64,000 nt of DNA from Helicobacter sp. MIT 05-5294 (GCF_000765675.1 NZ_JRPA02000007.1:1-64000), one strand, 5' to 3'. Positions 1 to 8,782 are shown, counted from the first letter of the stretch. Numbers and translations: made by a program. The notes: generated by a model from the sequence alone, not told the origin.

Positions 1-715
1 AAAACTTCGTGCGTTTAAAATCATTGCATTGCCTAATTTATAAGCTAAATGATTATGGATTCGCGCTTTTGCGGAATCTTGCTTAGGATTTTGGGTATTT
101 GCGCATTTTTGTTTTTCAGATACTAAGGATTCTATCTTTGCTTCAAGATTCTTAATTTCTTGCTGTGGAGATTTTACCAACCCCAACGCCAAGCAGTATT
201 GCTCAATCACTTCTTTGATGAATTTTACATCAGGAATCAGGGCTTTAAAATCATATTGGGATTCTACGATAACATTTGCCTTATCAAAAGGAATCCCATA
301 TTCCCAACGACCGCCCTTTGCTAGGAAAAAGTCAATCAGGTTAAAATAAGGAATTGTATAAGAATGAGGCGTCAAAACCACCGCTTCACTTTTTTCGGTA
401 AATTTCGCATTCTCATCAAAAGCACAAAAACTCTGTTCATCAAGCACTAATTGCGTATTTAGAGTATTAAAAAGCCGAATCAGCGAACTTGCCTTACTGA
501 TTTTGTCTGTCTTTGTCGCAACACAAATGCAAGAATAAGGGTTATACACACTGCAAGGTTTTGTGGGTTTTTCAAAATTCCACGCGTGGATTCCAATAAG
601 AGTCCAACCCGCGCAATCTTTAGGAAAATAAAGCCTCTCACCCACCCTTAGCGGATAAGCTTCTTCGCAAAACGCAGAGTTTTGCAGAAGAATTTTAGAA
701 TCTAATAGGCTAAAT
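1..715 (-). CDS. Out-of-frame 3' continuation of the phase-variable SGNH-like gene, cut by the window edge
   Basis: Directly after the G tract a second minus-strand frame is open without a stop to base 1. It begins GFSLLDSKILLQNSAF and near the edge reads IHNHLAYKLGNAMIL. A tail of this kind (hydrophilic repeat, then HLxYKLGxAMI) is one I remember from many capsule and lipooligosaccharide proteins of Campylobacter and Helicobacter. With 14 G the upstream half stops at 702; with 12 or 15 G the two halves fuse into one protein of more than 450 residues. With 13 G translation stops at once. The gene is therefore OFF in this molecule but otherwise undamaged as far as visible. The function of this half is unknown. 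It has no start of its own that I trust. Confidence 0.65.
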
Positions 716-1367
716 CCCCCCCCCCCCCCGCAGAAGTGTGCATTGCTTGTGTTTCTTTGTGCATTTGTGCTGGAGTTAGGATTCTAAATTCTGGATTTTG
801 ATTGCAAGGCACATTGGCTTTAGGGTTCTTGAAATTTGAAATATTTTGGATAATTTTCTGCCCAAAATAGCTCATCAAAACCGCCATTTGGTGCGCCCCA
901 AAAAAATCATAGAATCCAAAAACACCTTCTTTTTCATAATGCGTCTGCATATCAATGATATTAAAACCATATTGATTTGCGCAGATTCTATGGGCATTAT
1001 CGATACGACGCGCCTGTGCGTAACGGTTTGGATTGTAAGGTAATAACAAAATCAAGACTTTTTTGCCCACACGATACAGCTCCTCATAAAGCCAATAAAT
1101 ACCCGCTAGAATCGTGGGAAGTGGAATCTGTGAATAGGCATGATGATTTGCAATCTCATTAATATTACTTTCTGTGATAATCAAATCTGCATTTTTTAGA
1201 ATCTCTTGGTTTCTCTCACGCTTCAATTCATAGAGATTTTGCAACGCAATAGACGAGCCTAGAGCCAAATTTGTTAGTCGGATATTTTCGCCTTTTAAGC
1301 CCTTTTGCAAACCATTCACCATTACTGAATTACTCCCACCCAACAAAACCACTTGATAAATTCCCAT
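702..1367 (-). CDS. SGNH-hydrolase-like N-terminal half of a phase-variable gene (out of frame now)
   Basis: As read, this frame gives 221 residues ending in four glycines from the G tract and then Asp-Leu-Ala-Tyr-stop. The ATG at 1367 is preceded by AAGGA and is followed by GIYQVVLLGGSNSV, which looks like the nucleophile block of the SGNH/GDSL hydrolase fold. A later ITESNINEI segment and DFFGAHQ could be the third and fifth blocks. In Campylobacter and Helicobacter such proteins often acylate or de-acylate surface glycans, but I infer that role only from fold and context. An upstream in-frame extension to 1535 overlaps the rplI promoter region and has no obvious ribosome site, so I rejected it. 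The natural product is probably longer and continues in another frame beyond the G tract. Confidence 0.7.
   Translation of the reverse strand: MGIYQVVLLGGSNSVMVNGLQKGLKGENIRLTNLALGSSIALQNLYELKRERNQEILKNADLIITESNINEIANHHAYSQIPLPTILAGIYWLYEELYRVGKKVLILLLPYNPNRYAQARRIDNAHRICANQYGFNIIDMQTHYEKEGVFGFYDFFGAHQMAVLMSYFGQKIIQNISNFKNPKANVPCNQNPEFRILTPAQMHKETQAMHTSAGGGGDLAY
716..729 (-). repeat. Poly-G tract of 14 (contingency switch)
   Basis: Fourteen consecutive C on the plus strand, read as G by the gene. The tract lies at the exact point where the open frame changes, so slipped-strand mispairing would switch the full-length protein on (12 or 15 G) or off (13 or 14 G). Confidence 0.9.
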
Positions 1368-1450
1368 TTGAAGAATCCTTGTAAAAAAGTCTTGTATTTT
1401 ACAATAATTCCTCGCAGATTCTCTAAAAGATTCCAAAACTTGCAAAAATC

Positions 1451-1459
1451 TGCTAAAAT
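1451..1459 (+). promoter_or_regulatory. Candidate extended -10 box for the rplI operon
   Basis: TGCTAAAAT fits the extended -10 form (TGN-TAnAAT) common in Helicobacter, where -35 boxes are weak. A start of transcription near 1466 would leave a leader of about 29 bases with AAGGA at 1483-1487 before the GTG start. Confidence 0.35.
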
Positions 1460-1494
1460 TCCAAACTTTATTAATCTTAATCAAGGATTTATTA

Positions 1495-1941
1495 GTGAAA
1501 GTTTTATTACTACAAGATGTCAAAGGTTTAGGCAAAAAGGGTGAAATCTGCGAAGTAAAAGATGGCTATGGAAGAAATTTTTTAGTTGGCAAAGGATTGG
1601 CGGATTTCGCGACTAATGAAGTGATTAATCGCTACAAAGCTGCGCAAAAAAAGGCGGCAGAACTCGCAGCAGAAGAAAAATCTCTAATGGAAATGACAGC
1701 CAAAAAAATCTCTGAAATTTCAGTAAAAATTGTCCAAAAAGTAGGGGCAAATGGCTCACTCTATGGCGCAATCACCAAAGAAGATATTGCCGAAGCTTTA
1801 GCCAAAACACACCGCCTAGAAATTGACAAAAAAACAATAGAACTTAAAGCCCCAATCAAATCTACAGGAATCTACGAAGTAGAAGTGAAATTAGGACACG
1901 GCATTAACGCAACACTAAAAGTTGATGTAGAGGCGCAATAA
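1495..1941 (+). CDS. rplI: 50S ribosomal protein L9
   Basis: Ribosomal protein L9 binds domain V of 23S rRNA and bridges the large subunit surface. The N-terminal domain carries the family signature [16 protein letters not shown] followed by a glycine-rich loop ([14 protein letters not shown]). A charged connecting helix spans about residues 41-75 and the C-terminal domain follows to 148, the usual length. The start is GTG, supported by AAGGA eight bases upstream. It opens a plus-strand cluster with hslV, hslU, era and csd6; its stop TAA shares a base with the hslV ATG, which suggests translational coupling. The same gene order is what I recall for H. pylori. Confidence 0.97.
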   Translation: MKVLLLQDVKGLGKKGEICEVKDGYGRNFLVGKGLADFATNEVINRYKAAQKKAAELAAEEKSLMEMTAKKISEISVKIVQKVGANGSLYGAITKEDIAEALAKTHRLEIDKKTIELKAPIKSTGIYEVEVKLGHGINATLKVDVEAQ

Positions 1942-2474
1942 TGTTTCACGCAACAACCATTTTAGCCTACAAAAGCGACAAAGGAGCGGTGATTGGCGGA
2001 GACGGGCAAGTAACCTTTGGAAACTGCGTTTTAAAAGGCAATGCGACGAAAATCCGCACACTCTATAATGGCAAAGTCCTAAGCGGATTTGCTGGAAGCA
2101 CAGCGGACGCCTTTACGCTTTTTGATATGTTTGAACAAATCTTGCAAAACAAAAAAGGTGATTTGCTAAAATCCGTTATGGAGTTTTCTAAAGAATGGCG
2201 TAAAGACAAATACCTAAGGCGACTAGAAGCGATGATGATTGTGCTAGATAAGGAACATATTTTTATCCTTAGTGGCACAGGCGATGTTGTAGAACCCGAA
2301 GATGGCAAAATCGCAGCAATCGGAAGTGGTGGAAACTATGCCCTAAGTGCCGCGCGTGCATTGGAGCGGTTCAACAACACCTTAGAACCCAAAGAACTCG
2401 TGCTTGAATCCCTAAAAATCGCGGGCGAACTTTGTATTTATACCAATACAAATATTAAAATTTTAGAACTTTAG
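1941..2474 (+). CDS. hslV: ATP-dependent protease peptidase subunit HslV
   Basis: HslV is the proteasome-like threonine peptidase of the HslUV (ClpYQ) cytoplasmic protease. The start [10 protein letters not shown] implies removal of four residues to expose Thr5 as the N-terminal nucleophile, the pattern known from this family in Helicobacter. The region after it ([16 protein letters not shown]) is the conserved HslV core. At 177 residues it is full length. It overlaps rplI by one base and is followed eight bases later by its ATPase partner hslU. Confidence 0.97.
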   Translation: MFHATTILAYKSDKGAVIGGDGQVTFGNCVLKGNATKIRTLYNGKVLSGFAGSTADAFTLFDMFEQILQNKKGDLLKSVMEFSKEWRKDKYLRRLEAMMIVLDKEHIFILSGTGDVVEPEDGKIAAIGSGGNYALSAARALERFNNTLEPKELVLESLKIAGELCIYTNTNIKILEL

Positions 2475-2482
2475 GAAAAATC

Positions 2483-3823
2483 GTGGAAAATATGACAGCA
2501 ATGACCCCCAAAGCGATCGTGGAATATTTAGATGAATACATTATCGGGCAAAAAGATGCCAAAAAAGTCGTAGCAATCGCACTTAGGAATCGCTATCGTA
2601 GATTGCAGCTCCCCAAAGAGATTCAAGAAGAAGTAATGCCAAAAAACATTCTAATGATTGGCTCAACAGGCGTGGGCAAAACAGAAATCGCAAGAAGAAT
2701 GGCGAAAATGATGGGATTGCCTTTTGTTAAAGTAGAAGCAAGTAAATACACAGAAGTAGGATTCGTCGGGCGTGATGTAGAATCTATGGTGCGGGATTTG
2801 GTGGTTGCTTCTATTAACCTTGTCAAAGAAGAACACCGCCAAAAAAACACTAAAGATATTGAAAAATATGTGCTGGACAAAATCATAGAAAAGCTGATTC
2901 CACCGCTACCTAAGGGTGCGAGTGAGCAAAAAATAGAAGAATACGAAAATGCAAGTGCCAAAATGCGCACCAAAGTGCAAAATGGAGAAATGGACCATTT
3001 AAAAATAGAGATTGAAACACCTAAACGCGCCTTTGAAATTGAAGATAGCAATATGCCAGCAGAGTTTGCTAAGGTGCAAGAGACGATTGCCAAAGTCTTC
3101 ATCGCTTCTCCCAAAGAAAGCCCCAAAAAAGAAGTAACCATCAAGGAAGCCAAAGAGCTACTTAAAATTGAAGCAAGTGAGGCGTTATTGGATTTAGAAG
3201 CCATCAAACACGAGGGATTAAAACGCGCGGAGAGTAGTGGAATCATCTTTATTGACGAGATTGATAAGGTTGCCGTTAGCAACAATGGACAAAGCCGCCA
3301 AGACCCTAGTAAAGAGGGTGTGCAACGCGATTTGTTGCCTATTGTCGAGGGGAGTGTTGTTAATACCAAATACGGAAGTATCAAAACAGACCATATTTTA
3401 TTTATCGCCGCGGGTGCATTTAGCCTAAGTAAGCCTAGTGATTTGATTGCTGAATTGCAAGGACGATTCCCATTGCGTGTGGAGTTAGACAGCTTAGATG
3501 AAGAGGTGCTTTATAAGATTCTAACACAGACAAAAAATTCTATTTTGCGCCAATATGAAGCACTCTTAGGCGTAGAAGGAGTTACGCTAAAGTTCAGTGA
3601 TTCGGCTATTTTAGCCTTAGCGCATTTCTCGCAATTAGCAAACGAAAAAACAGAAGATATTGGCGCAAGACGCTTACATACGGTGGTAGAACAAGTGATT
3701 GAAGAAATTAGCTTTGAAGCAGAAAATTACCAAGGGCAAGAAGTGGAAATCACCGAATCCCTTGTTAAAGAAAAGCTAGAATCGCTCGTAGCAGACACCG
3801 ACACTGCGCGTTATATTTTGTAG
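2483..3823 (+). CDS. hslU: ATP-dependent protease ATPase subunit HslU
   Basis: HslU is the AAA+ unfoldase that feeds substrates into HslV. Walker A (GSTGVGKT) is at residues 60-67, Walker B is in IIFIDEIDK about residue 256, and the sensor-2 region GARRLHTV lies near residue 394. The acidic, lysine-rich stretch about residues 120-240 is the I domain. The C-terminus ends ARYIL, which matches the tail that inserts into HslV and activates it. The start is GTG. Full length for the family at 446 residues. Confidence 0.97.
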   Translation: MENMTAMTPKAIVEYLDEYIIGQKDAKKVVAIALRNRYRRLQLPKEIQEEVMPKNILMIGSTGVGKTEIARRMAKMMGLPFVKVEASKYTEVGFVGRDVESMVRDLVVASINLVKEEHRQKNTKDIEKYVLDKIIEKLIPPLPKGASEQKIEEYENASAKMRTKVQNGEMDHLKIEIETPKRAFEIEDSNMPAEFAKVQETIAKVFIASPKESPKKEVTIKEAKELLKIEASEALLDLEAIKHEGLKRAESSGIIFIDEIDKVAVSNNGQSRQDPSKEGVQRDLLPIVEGSVVNTKYGSIKTDHILFIAAGAFSLSKPSDLIAELQGRFPLRVELDSLDEEVLYKILTQTKNSILRQYEALLGVEGVTLKFSDSAILALAHFSQLANEKTEDIGARRLHTVVEQVIEEISFEAENYQGQEVEITESLVKEKLESLVADTDTARYIL

Positions 3824-3835
3824 TTTTGGATTCCT

Positions 3836-4789
3836 TTGAAACACTCACAAAACACTCAAAACCCCACGAACAACGCAGAATCCAAAGCCCACGCACAGGA
3901 TTCTTTAGAATCCACAAAGGCAGGATTCGTAGCCGTGCTTGGACGACCCAATGCGGGTAAAAGTAGCTTCTTAAACGCGCTTTTAGGGGAGAATCTCGCT
4001 CTTGTTTCCCACAAAGCAAATGCAACGCGTAAGCGAATGAATCTCATTGTAATGGAAAAGAACACCCAAATCGTGTTTGTGGATACGCCCGGAATCCATA
4101 TTCAAGAGAAATTGCTTAACCAATATATGCTCAAAGAAGCCTTAAAAGCGATGAATGATTGTGATATTTTGCTATTTTTAGCTCCCATTACAGACAAAGT
4201 AAGCTTTTATGAAGAGTTTTTAAAAGACGCGAAAAAACCGCATATTTTGTTGCTTACCAAAATAGATTCCGTTCCTAAAGAAACGCTTTTTGCGGCGATA
4301 AAAGCTTATGAAAAATATCAGCAAAACTATCTTGCTTTGATTCCTATTTCTATCAAAGATTTAGGTAGTTTGCGGCGCGTGGTAGAAGTCGTCGCCAAAC
4401 AAATGCCGCACAATCCCTATTATTACGACCCCGAGATTCTAAGCCCAAACACGACTAAAGAAATCGCAAAAGAAATGATTAGGGAAGTGGTGTTTGAAAA
4501 TCTTAGTGATGAATTACCTTATGAAAGTGATGTGCAAATGAATTTTTATCGCGAAAAACCCCACATTCACCATATCAAAGCTACTATTGTCGTGCATAAA
4601 GAAAGCCAAAAAGGTATGGTGATTGGCAAAGGTGGCGCGACGCTTAAGCGGATTGGGCGTGAGGCGCGGTTAAAACTAGAATCCTTTGTAGGGCAAAAGG
4701 TATTTTTGGAATTATTCGTCAAAGTTATTCCTAGCTGGTGCAAAGAATACGAAAGTCTTAAAAAAATGGGGTATAATTTTGAAGACTAA
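3836..4789 (+). CDS. era: GTPase Era
   Basis: Era is an essential GTPase that binds the 3' end of 16S rRNA during small-subunit maturation. G1 (GRPNAGKSS) is at residues 36-44, G3 is DTPG in VDTPGIH, and G4 is TKID. The C-terminal KH domain contains GMVIGKGGATLKRIG, the GxxG RNA-binding loop. The only start that includes G1 with a reasonable leader is TTG at 3836, giving an N-terminal extension of about 30 polar residues with no internal methionine. It follows hslU by 12 bases, in the order recalled from H. pylori. Confidence 0.95.
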   Translation: MKHSQNTQNPTNNAESKAHAQDSLESTKAGFVAVLGRPNAGKSSFLNALLGENLALVSHKANATRKRMNLIVMEKNTQIVFVDTPGIHIQEKLLNQYMLKEALKAMNDCDILLFLAPITDKVSFYEEFLKDAKKPHILLLTKIDSVPKETLFAAIKAYEKYQQNYLALIPISIKDLGSLRRVVEVVAKQMPHNPYYYDPEILSPNTTKEIAKEMIREVVFENLSDELPYESDVQMNFYREKPHIHHIKATIVVHKESQKGMVIGKGGATLKRIGREARLKLESFVGQKVFLELFVKVIPSWCKEYESLKKMGYNFED

Positions 4790-4808
4790 TTATGAAAGTG
4801 GAGTTTTT

Positions 4809-5804
4809 ATGAAAATTTTTAAAATTTTTGGATTATTTTTAGCAGTCGCAGTAGCACAAGCAAACGATTTAGAATGGGTAAATCTCTATAAAGAGGGCGG
4901 AATCAAGGCGGTAGAACTTAAGCTTAAACAACTCATACAAAGCTCACAACCTCAAGAAAAACCTCTCACCCAAGAAAACCTTTTCAAGGGAAGAGATGTG
5001 CGTTTTGGATATTATGAGGATTTACGCTATTTATTTATCGCAAGTAAAGACGCTCCAACCTTGAAACTTTATGTATTAAACGACAAAAACCAATGGGAAG
5101 AGAAGCTTAATGCCGATAGTTTGGTAGGTTCTAAAAGCGGACACAAAGAAAAAGAAGGGGATTTGGCAACACCTATTGGCGTTTATACGCTTAATGCGCG
5201 TCTTAAAAATTTAGACCAATACTATGGACCTCTTGCGTTTAGCACAAACTACCCAAATCTTTTTGATAAACTACAAAAACGCACAGGATATGGCATTTGG
5301 ATTCATGGTATGCCGCTTAATGGCAATCGTGAAGAGCGCAACACGCGCGGCTGTATCGCTATTGAAAACAATCTACTCTCTTTTGTAGATAGCATTATTG
5401 ATTATAGAGATTCTCTGCTTATCACTTATGAAAATGCGATTCAAGAAGTCAATGAAGCGGATTTACGCATACTTCTTAACGATTTACAGGCTTGGAAAGA
5501 AGCTTGGAAAAATAATGATGTAGAGACTTATTTGGGATTTTATAGCCCTAATTTCGTCCGCTTTGATGGGACAAAATACAATAAATTTGCGGAGACTAAA
5601 CGCATTATCTTTGCCAAAAAAGAATCCAAACAAATTACATTTTCTAAAATCAACATTTCACCCTACCCTAATGACGAAAACAAAAATTTATTTAGAATCT
5701 CATTCTTTGAAGATTATAAAGCCCCAAGCTACAAGTTTCACGGCAACAAAGAGCTTTATGTAGAATTAAAAGATTCTAAAATGCGAATTTTGGTTGAACG
5801 CTAA
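4809..5804 (+). CDS. csd6: L,D-carboxypeptidase/transpeptidase (YkuD family), Csd6/Pgp2-like
   Basis: Csd6 of H. pylori and Pgp2 of Campylobacter trim tetrapeptide side chains of peptidoglycan and are needed for helical cell shape. The ATG at 4809 follows GGAG and begins a signal peptide (MKIFKIFGLFLAVAVAQA). The YkuD catalytic motif is present as WIHGMPLNGN followed by NTRGC, placing the histidine near residue 166 and the nucleophilic cysteine near 182. After about residue 210 comes an NTF2-like domain (AWKEAWKNNDVETYLGFYS), the arrangement known for Csd6. Its position next to era also matches H. pylori. Flagellin deglycosylation has been proposed for the H. pylori protein; whether that applies here is unknown. 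Confidence 0.88.
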   Translation: MKIFKIFGLFLAVAVAQANDLEWVNLYKEGGIKAVELKLKQLIQSSQPQEKPLTQENLFKGRDVRFGYYEDLRYLFIASKDAPTLKLYVLNDKNQWEEKLNADSLVGSKSGHKEKEGDLATPIGVYTLNARLKNLDQYYGPLAFSTNYPNLFDKLQKRTGYGIWIHGMPLNGNREERNTRGCIAIENNLLSFVDSIIDYRDSLLITYENAIQEVNEADLRILLNDLQAWKEAWKNNDVETYLGFYSPNFVRFDGTKYNKFAETKRIIFAKKESKQITFSKINISPYPNDENKNLFRISFFEDYKAPSYKFHGNKELYVELKDSKMRILVER

Positions 5805-5821
5805 AATCTCTGCATTTAAGG

Positions 5822-5908
5822 GATTCTACTACTGCGTCATTGCGAACAAAGCGTAACAAAGTGTGGCAATCTATAATATTTGGCAACCCTTGACTTCGCA
5901 ATGGAATC
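5822..5908. repeat. Palindromic interspersed repeat between converging genes
   Basis: The segment contains GTCATTGCGAA and, about 48 bases later, the exact complement TTCGCAATG, flanked by GATTC and GAATC. Between the arms are imperfect copies of the wording AAAGCGTAACAAAGTGTGGCAATCT. This recalls the CGTCATTGCGAGxxAAGCxAAGCAATCT family of dispersed palindromes seen in several bacterial genomes, including Helicobacter. It lies in the 106-base gap between convergent csd6 and gatC, where a stable hairpin could also stop transcription. Only one copy is in this window, so its repeat status rests on memory. Confidence 0.45.
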
Positions 5909-5910
5909 TT

Positions 5911-6201
5911 TTACTCTATAATTTTAGGCACAATAAAAAAGTTATCTTCCGTGCTTGGGGCGTTTTTGAGAATGTCTTTTGCAATCTCTGGCTTGGATTC
6001 TACGCAATCTTGGCGCATGGGCAATTTAGAATCTAGCGGGTTAAAAGAAGCAGGAATCCCGTCCAAATCTAGTTTATTAATGTTTTCAACAAAATTCACA
6101 ATCTCGCTCAACTGATGCTTTGTTTCCTCTACTTTTCCCTCTTCTAGCGCGATTCCGCCAAGCTTAGCTAATCGTTGTAATAAATTCTCATCAATAATCA
6201 T
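5911..6201 (-). CDS. gatC: Aspartyl/glutamyl-tRNA amidotransferase subunit C
   Basis: GatC stabilises the GatA-GatB amidotransferase that converts Glu-tRNA(Gln) and Asp-tRNA(Asn) in organisms without the cognate synthetases. The 96-residue length and the pattern L..LA.IAL...E......LSEIVNFVENINKLD are typical, as is the C-terminal FFIVPKIIE. GatA and GatB are not in this window. Its ATG overlaps the stop of the upstream TetR gene by one base (TAATG) and its GGAG ribosome site lies inside that gene. Translation may therefore be coupled to that of a frame-shifting neighbour. Confidence 0.93.
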   Translation of the reverse strand: MIIDENLLQRLAKLGGIALEEGKVEETKHQLSEIVNFVENINKLDLDGIPASFNPLDSKLPMRQDCVESKPEIAKDILKNAPSTEDNFFIVPKIIE

Positions 6202-6947
6202 TAAATCTCCTTATAATATTTAAGATAAAGCATAAAAAACTTAACTGCTCGTTTCAAATCCTCTTGAATCTTGTCGTCCTTTGGAGGCTGATAATTAGAA
6301 TCTAATAGCGAATCAAACCAATAAGATTCAATAATGAGATGAATAAAAAGTCTCGCACATCTTTCTATCTCTTCGTCTTTTAGATTCAAACTTTGCTCAC
6401 TATTATAGTGCTTGATTCCTTGAGAAACAATGCTAAAAACCATAGAATCCGAAGAGCGGCGAAAAGTCTCAATGAAACTTTGATTGCCATAACCCTCCAA
6501 AATCATCAATCGCAAAAAAGCAATATTATTCGCCTTTAAAACCTCCCGAATCAAATGCAAACCAATATTATAAAGATATTCATTTAAATTCAAATCCGAA
6601 TCCATATTTTGGATAAAAATTTGATTCATCGTTTCGATGAATTTTTGTCCATTAAACTCTATCACCTTTTGAAACAAATCTTCTTTGTTGCCAAAAACCT
6701 TATAAATCGTGGCAAGAGAACCGCCTGTTTGCTTGACAATCATTTGGAGGCTTGTTTTTTTGTAGCCGTATTTTAAAAAAAACTCATTCGCGACTTCTAG
6801 AATCTTTCTTTGTTTTTGTTCCGTAATATGCGTTTTATAGGGTTTTGGCTTCAAATAATCCCCCCCCCCCGAAAAGAATCCAATGTGGAATCTAATGCAA
6901 ATTCTAGTGCTTGTTTGTTTTTCATTCTTTGTCTTCGCAACGCCCAA
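6201..6947 (-). CDS. TetR-family regulator with poly-G tract near its start (probable phase variation)
   Basis: The DNA-binding helix-turn-helix is clear (KILEVANEFFLKYGYKKTSL then IYKVFGNKEDLF), followed by a ligand domain to the end. It resembles CmeR, the Campylobacter repressor of cmeABC, by pattern only. The longest frame starts at a TTG (6947) with no spaced ribosome site and gives an unnatural leader. A better start is the ATG at 6925 (MKNKQALEFALDSTLDSF), but with 11 G it ends after RGGGII. With 12 or 9 G it would run directly into the helix-turn-helix frame. A third option is a TTG at 6854, for which the G tract itself would act as ribosome site. I favour the ATG, so the gene is probably OFF here. 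Confidence 0.8.
   Translation of the reverse strand: MGVAKTKNEKQTSTRICIRFHIGFFSGGGDYLKPKPYKTHITEQKQRKILEVANEFFLKYGYKKTSLQMIVKQTGGSLATIYKVFGNKEDLFQKVIEFNGQKFIETMNQIFIQNMDSDLNLNEYLYNIGLHLIREVLKANNIAFLRLMILEGYGNQSFIETFRRSSDSMVFSIVSQGIKHYNSEQSLNLKDEEIERCARLFIHLIIESYWFDSLLDSNYQPPKDDKIQEDLKRAVKFFMLYLKYYKEI
6860..6870 (-). repeat. Poly-G tract of 11 in the TetR gene
   Basis: Eleven C on the plus strand, read as G. It separates the natural-looking leader starting at 6925 from the helix-turn-helix frame. 9 or 12 G would join the two frames. Confidence 0.85.
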
Positions 6948-7100
6948 CCTTTTCTAATAAACCACCATAAAAACCTAAAATTCAGCTTTTATGCCCAAAA
7001 ATCTAAAAAATTCTAATAATTTTATAAAAAAAGAACTTAATATCAACTGCGTTTAAAAACTTTTAAATTATTATTCCTCTTAAATTTTAAGGAGTGGCAA

Positions 7101-7574
7101 GTGAAAAAAGAAACCAAAACTTACAGACCCAATGTCGCTGCTATTATCCTTTCTCCCAAATATCCCTTAACTTGCGAATTGCTCATTGCAAGTCGCACAG
7201 ATATTAAAAACGCTTGGCAATTCCCGCAAGGCGGTATTGACAAATCAGAAACGCCAAAAGAAGCGTTATTTCGGGAGCTAAAAGAAGAGATTGGCACAAA
7301 CAAAGTAGATATTGTCGCGGAATATCCGGAATGGATTAGTTACGATTTCCCTCCGCAAGTGGTTCAAAAAATGTATCCCTATGATGGGCAGATTCAAAAA
7401 TATTTTTTGGTAAGGTTACGCGAACAAGGAGAGATTGATATTGACACAGAAAAACCGGAATTTGACGCATATAAGTTTGTAAGTGTGAATGATATTTTCA
7501 ATCACATTACTTATTTCAAGCGACCTGTTTATAAGCAGGTGTTAGAATACTTTAAACGAAAGGGTTATTTATAA
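7101..7574 (+). CDS. rppH: RNA pyrophosphohydrolase (Nudix)
   Basis: RppH removes pyrophosphate from 5'-triphosphorylated RNA and starts mRNA decay; older annotations call it NudH or invasion protein InvA. The Nudix box spans residues 44-66 with the glutamates of RELKEEIG (Glu59, Glu62, Glu63) as metal ligands. [10 protein letters not shown] at the N-terminus and the 157-residue length fit the family. The start is GTG after AAGGAG. It is divergent from the TetR gene and its TAA shares a base with the lysC ATG, so the two are probably cotranscribed. Confidence 0.94.
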   Translation: MKKETKTYRPNVAAIILSPKYPLTCELLIASRTDIKNAWQFPQGGIDKSETPKEALFRELKEEIGTNKVDIVAEYPEWISYDFPPQVVQKMYPYDGQIQKYFLVRLREQGEIDIDTEKPEFDAYKFVSVNDIFNHITYFKRPVYKQVLEYFKRKGYL

Positions 7575-8782
7575 TGTTGATTGTCCAAAAATATGGTGGA
7601 ACAAGTGTTGGGGATTGTGAAAGAATCCAAAATGTTGCAAAACGCGTCATTGAAGCAAAAAAAGCTGGAAATGGCGTTGTAGTTGTCGTTTCTGCAATGA
7701 GTGGAGAAACTGACAAGTTGTTGGGTTATACAAAATTCTTTTCTCGTTTGCCAAATGTGCGTGAAACAGATATGGTTTTAAGCGCGGGAGAGCGCGTAAC
7801 AAGTGCGCTTTTGGCGATTGCGCTAGAGGAATTGGGTTATAAAGCAATCTCTCTAAGTGGCAGAGGCGCGGGAATGATTACGAATAATTCACACACAAAA
7901 GCAAGAATAGAATCCATAGACACGACGCGGCTCAATGAACTCTTGGCAAAAGACTATATCGTCGTAGTTGCAGGATTCCAAGGCGTTACACAAGAGGGCG
8001 AAGTAACCACACTTGGGCGTGGCGGAAGCGATTTATCTGCAGTTGCCCTTGCAGGTGCATTACAGGCAGATTTATGCGAAATTTACACCGATGTTGATGG
8101 AGTTTATACGACAGACCCTCGCATTGAACCCAAAGCAAGGAAAATTGACAAAGTCAGCTACGATGAAATGCTAGAACTCGCTTCTATGGGGGCAAAAGTC
8201 TTGTTGAATCGTTCAGTAGAACTTGCCAAAAAACTCAATGTCAATCTCGTTACAAGAAACAGCTTCAATCACAATGAAGGAACATTAATCACAAAGGAAG
8301 AAGAAATTATGGAACACCCAATCGTAAGCGGAATCGCATTAGATAAAAATCAAGCAAGAGTGAGTATTTGCAATGTTGAAGACAGACCCGGAATCGCAGC
8401 GGAGATTTTTGGAGCGTTAAGCGAAGCAAATATCAATGTAGATATGATTGTGCAAACCATTGGTAGAGATGGCAAAACCGATGTGGATTTCACAATCCCT
8501 GAAGTGGAGCTAGAAAACACAAAACGCGTTTTAAAATCGTTTGAAGGAAGCGTGGAGAGCATTGATTATGATAGCGACATTGCGAAAGTCTCTATCGTTG
8601 GCGTAGGTATGAAATCTCATAGTGGCGTGGCTGCAAAGGCATTTCAAGCACTCGCAGAAGATAATATCAACATTATGATGATTAGCACAAGCGAGATTAA
8701 AATCTCTATGGTGATTCGCTTGAAATATGCAGAATTAGCGATTCGCACTTTGCATAGCGTTTATGAATTAGAAAAACAATAA
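7574..8782 (+). CDS. lysC: Aspartokinase
   Basis: Aspartokinase phosphorylates aspartate in the first step to lysine, diaminopimelate, threonine and methionine. The N-terminal substrate motif KYGGTSVGD (residues 6-14) and the kinase core TLGRGGSDLSAVALAG are present. Two ACT domains follow from about residue 265 (RPGIAAEIFGALSEANINVDM and GVAAKAFQALAEDNINIMM), which in this class sense lysine or threonine. At 402 residues it is a monofunctional enzyme without a homoserine dehydrogenase domain. It overlaps rppH by one base. Confidence 0.96.
   Translation: MLIVQKYGGTSVGDCERIQNVAKRVIEAKKAGNGVVVVVSAMSGETDKLLGYTKFFSRLPNVRETDMVLSAGERVTSALLAIALEELGYKAISLSGRGAGMITNNSHTKARIESIDTTRLNELLAKDYIVVVAGFQGVTQEGEVTTLGRGGSDLSAVALAGALQADLCEIYTDVDGVYTTDPRIEPKARKIDKVSYDEMLELASMGAKVLLNRSVELAKKLNVNLVTRNSFNHNEGTLITKEEEIMEHPIVSGIALDKNQARVSICNVEDRPGIAAEIFGALSEANINVDMIVQTIGRDGKTDVDFTIPEVELENTKRVLKSFEGSVESIDYDSDIAKVSIVGVGMKSHSGVAAKAFQALAEDNINIMMISTSEIKISMVIRLKYAELAIRTLHSVYELEKQ

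Noticed and set aside
1367-1535. N-terminal extension of the SGNH-like gene to 1535
   Set aside because: It overlaps the rplI promoter and first codons; the ATG at 1367 has a good ribosome site and starts directly before the SGNH motif.
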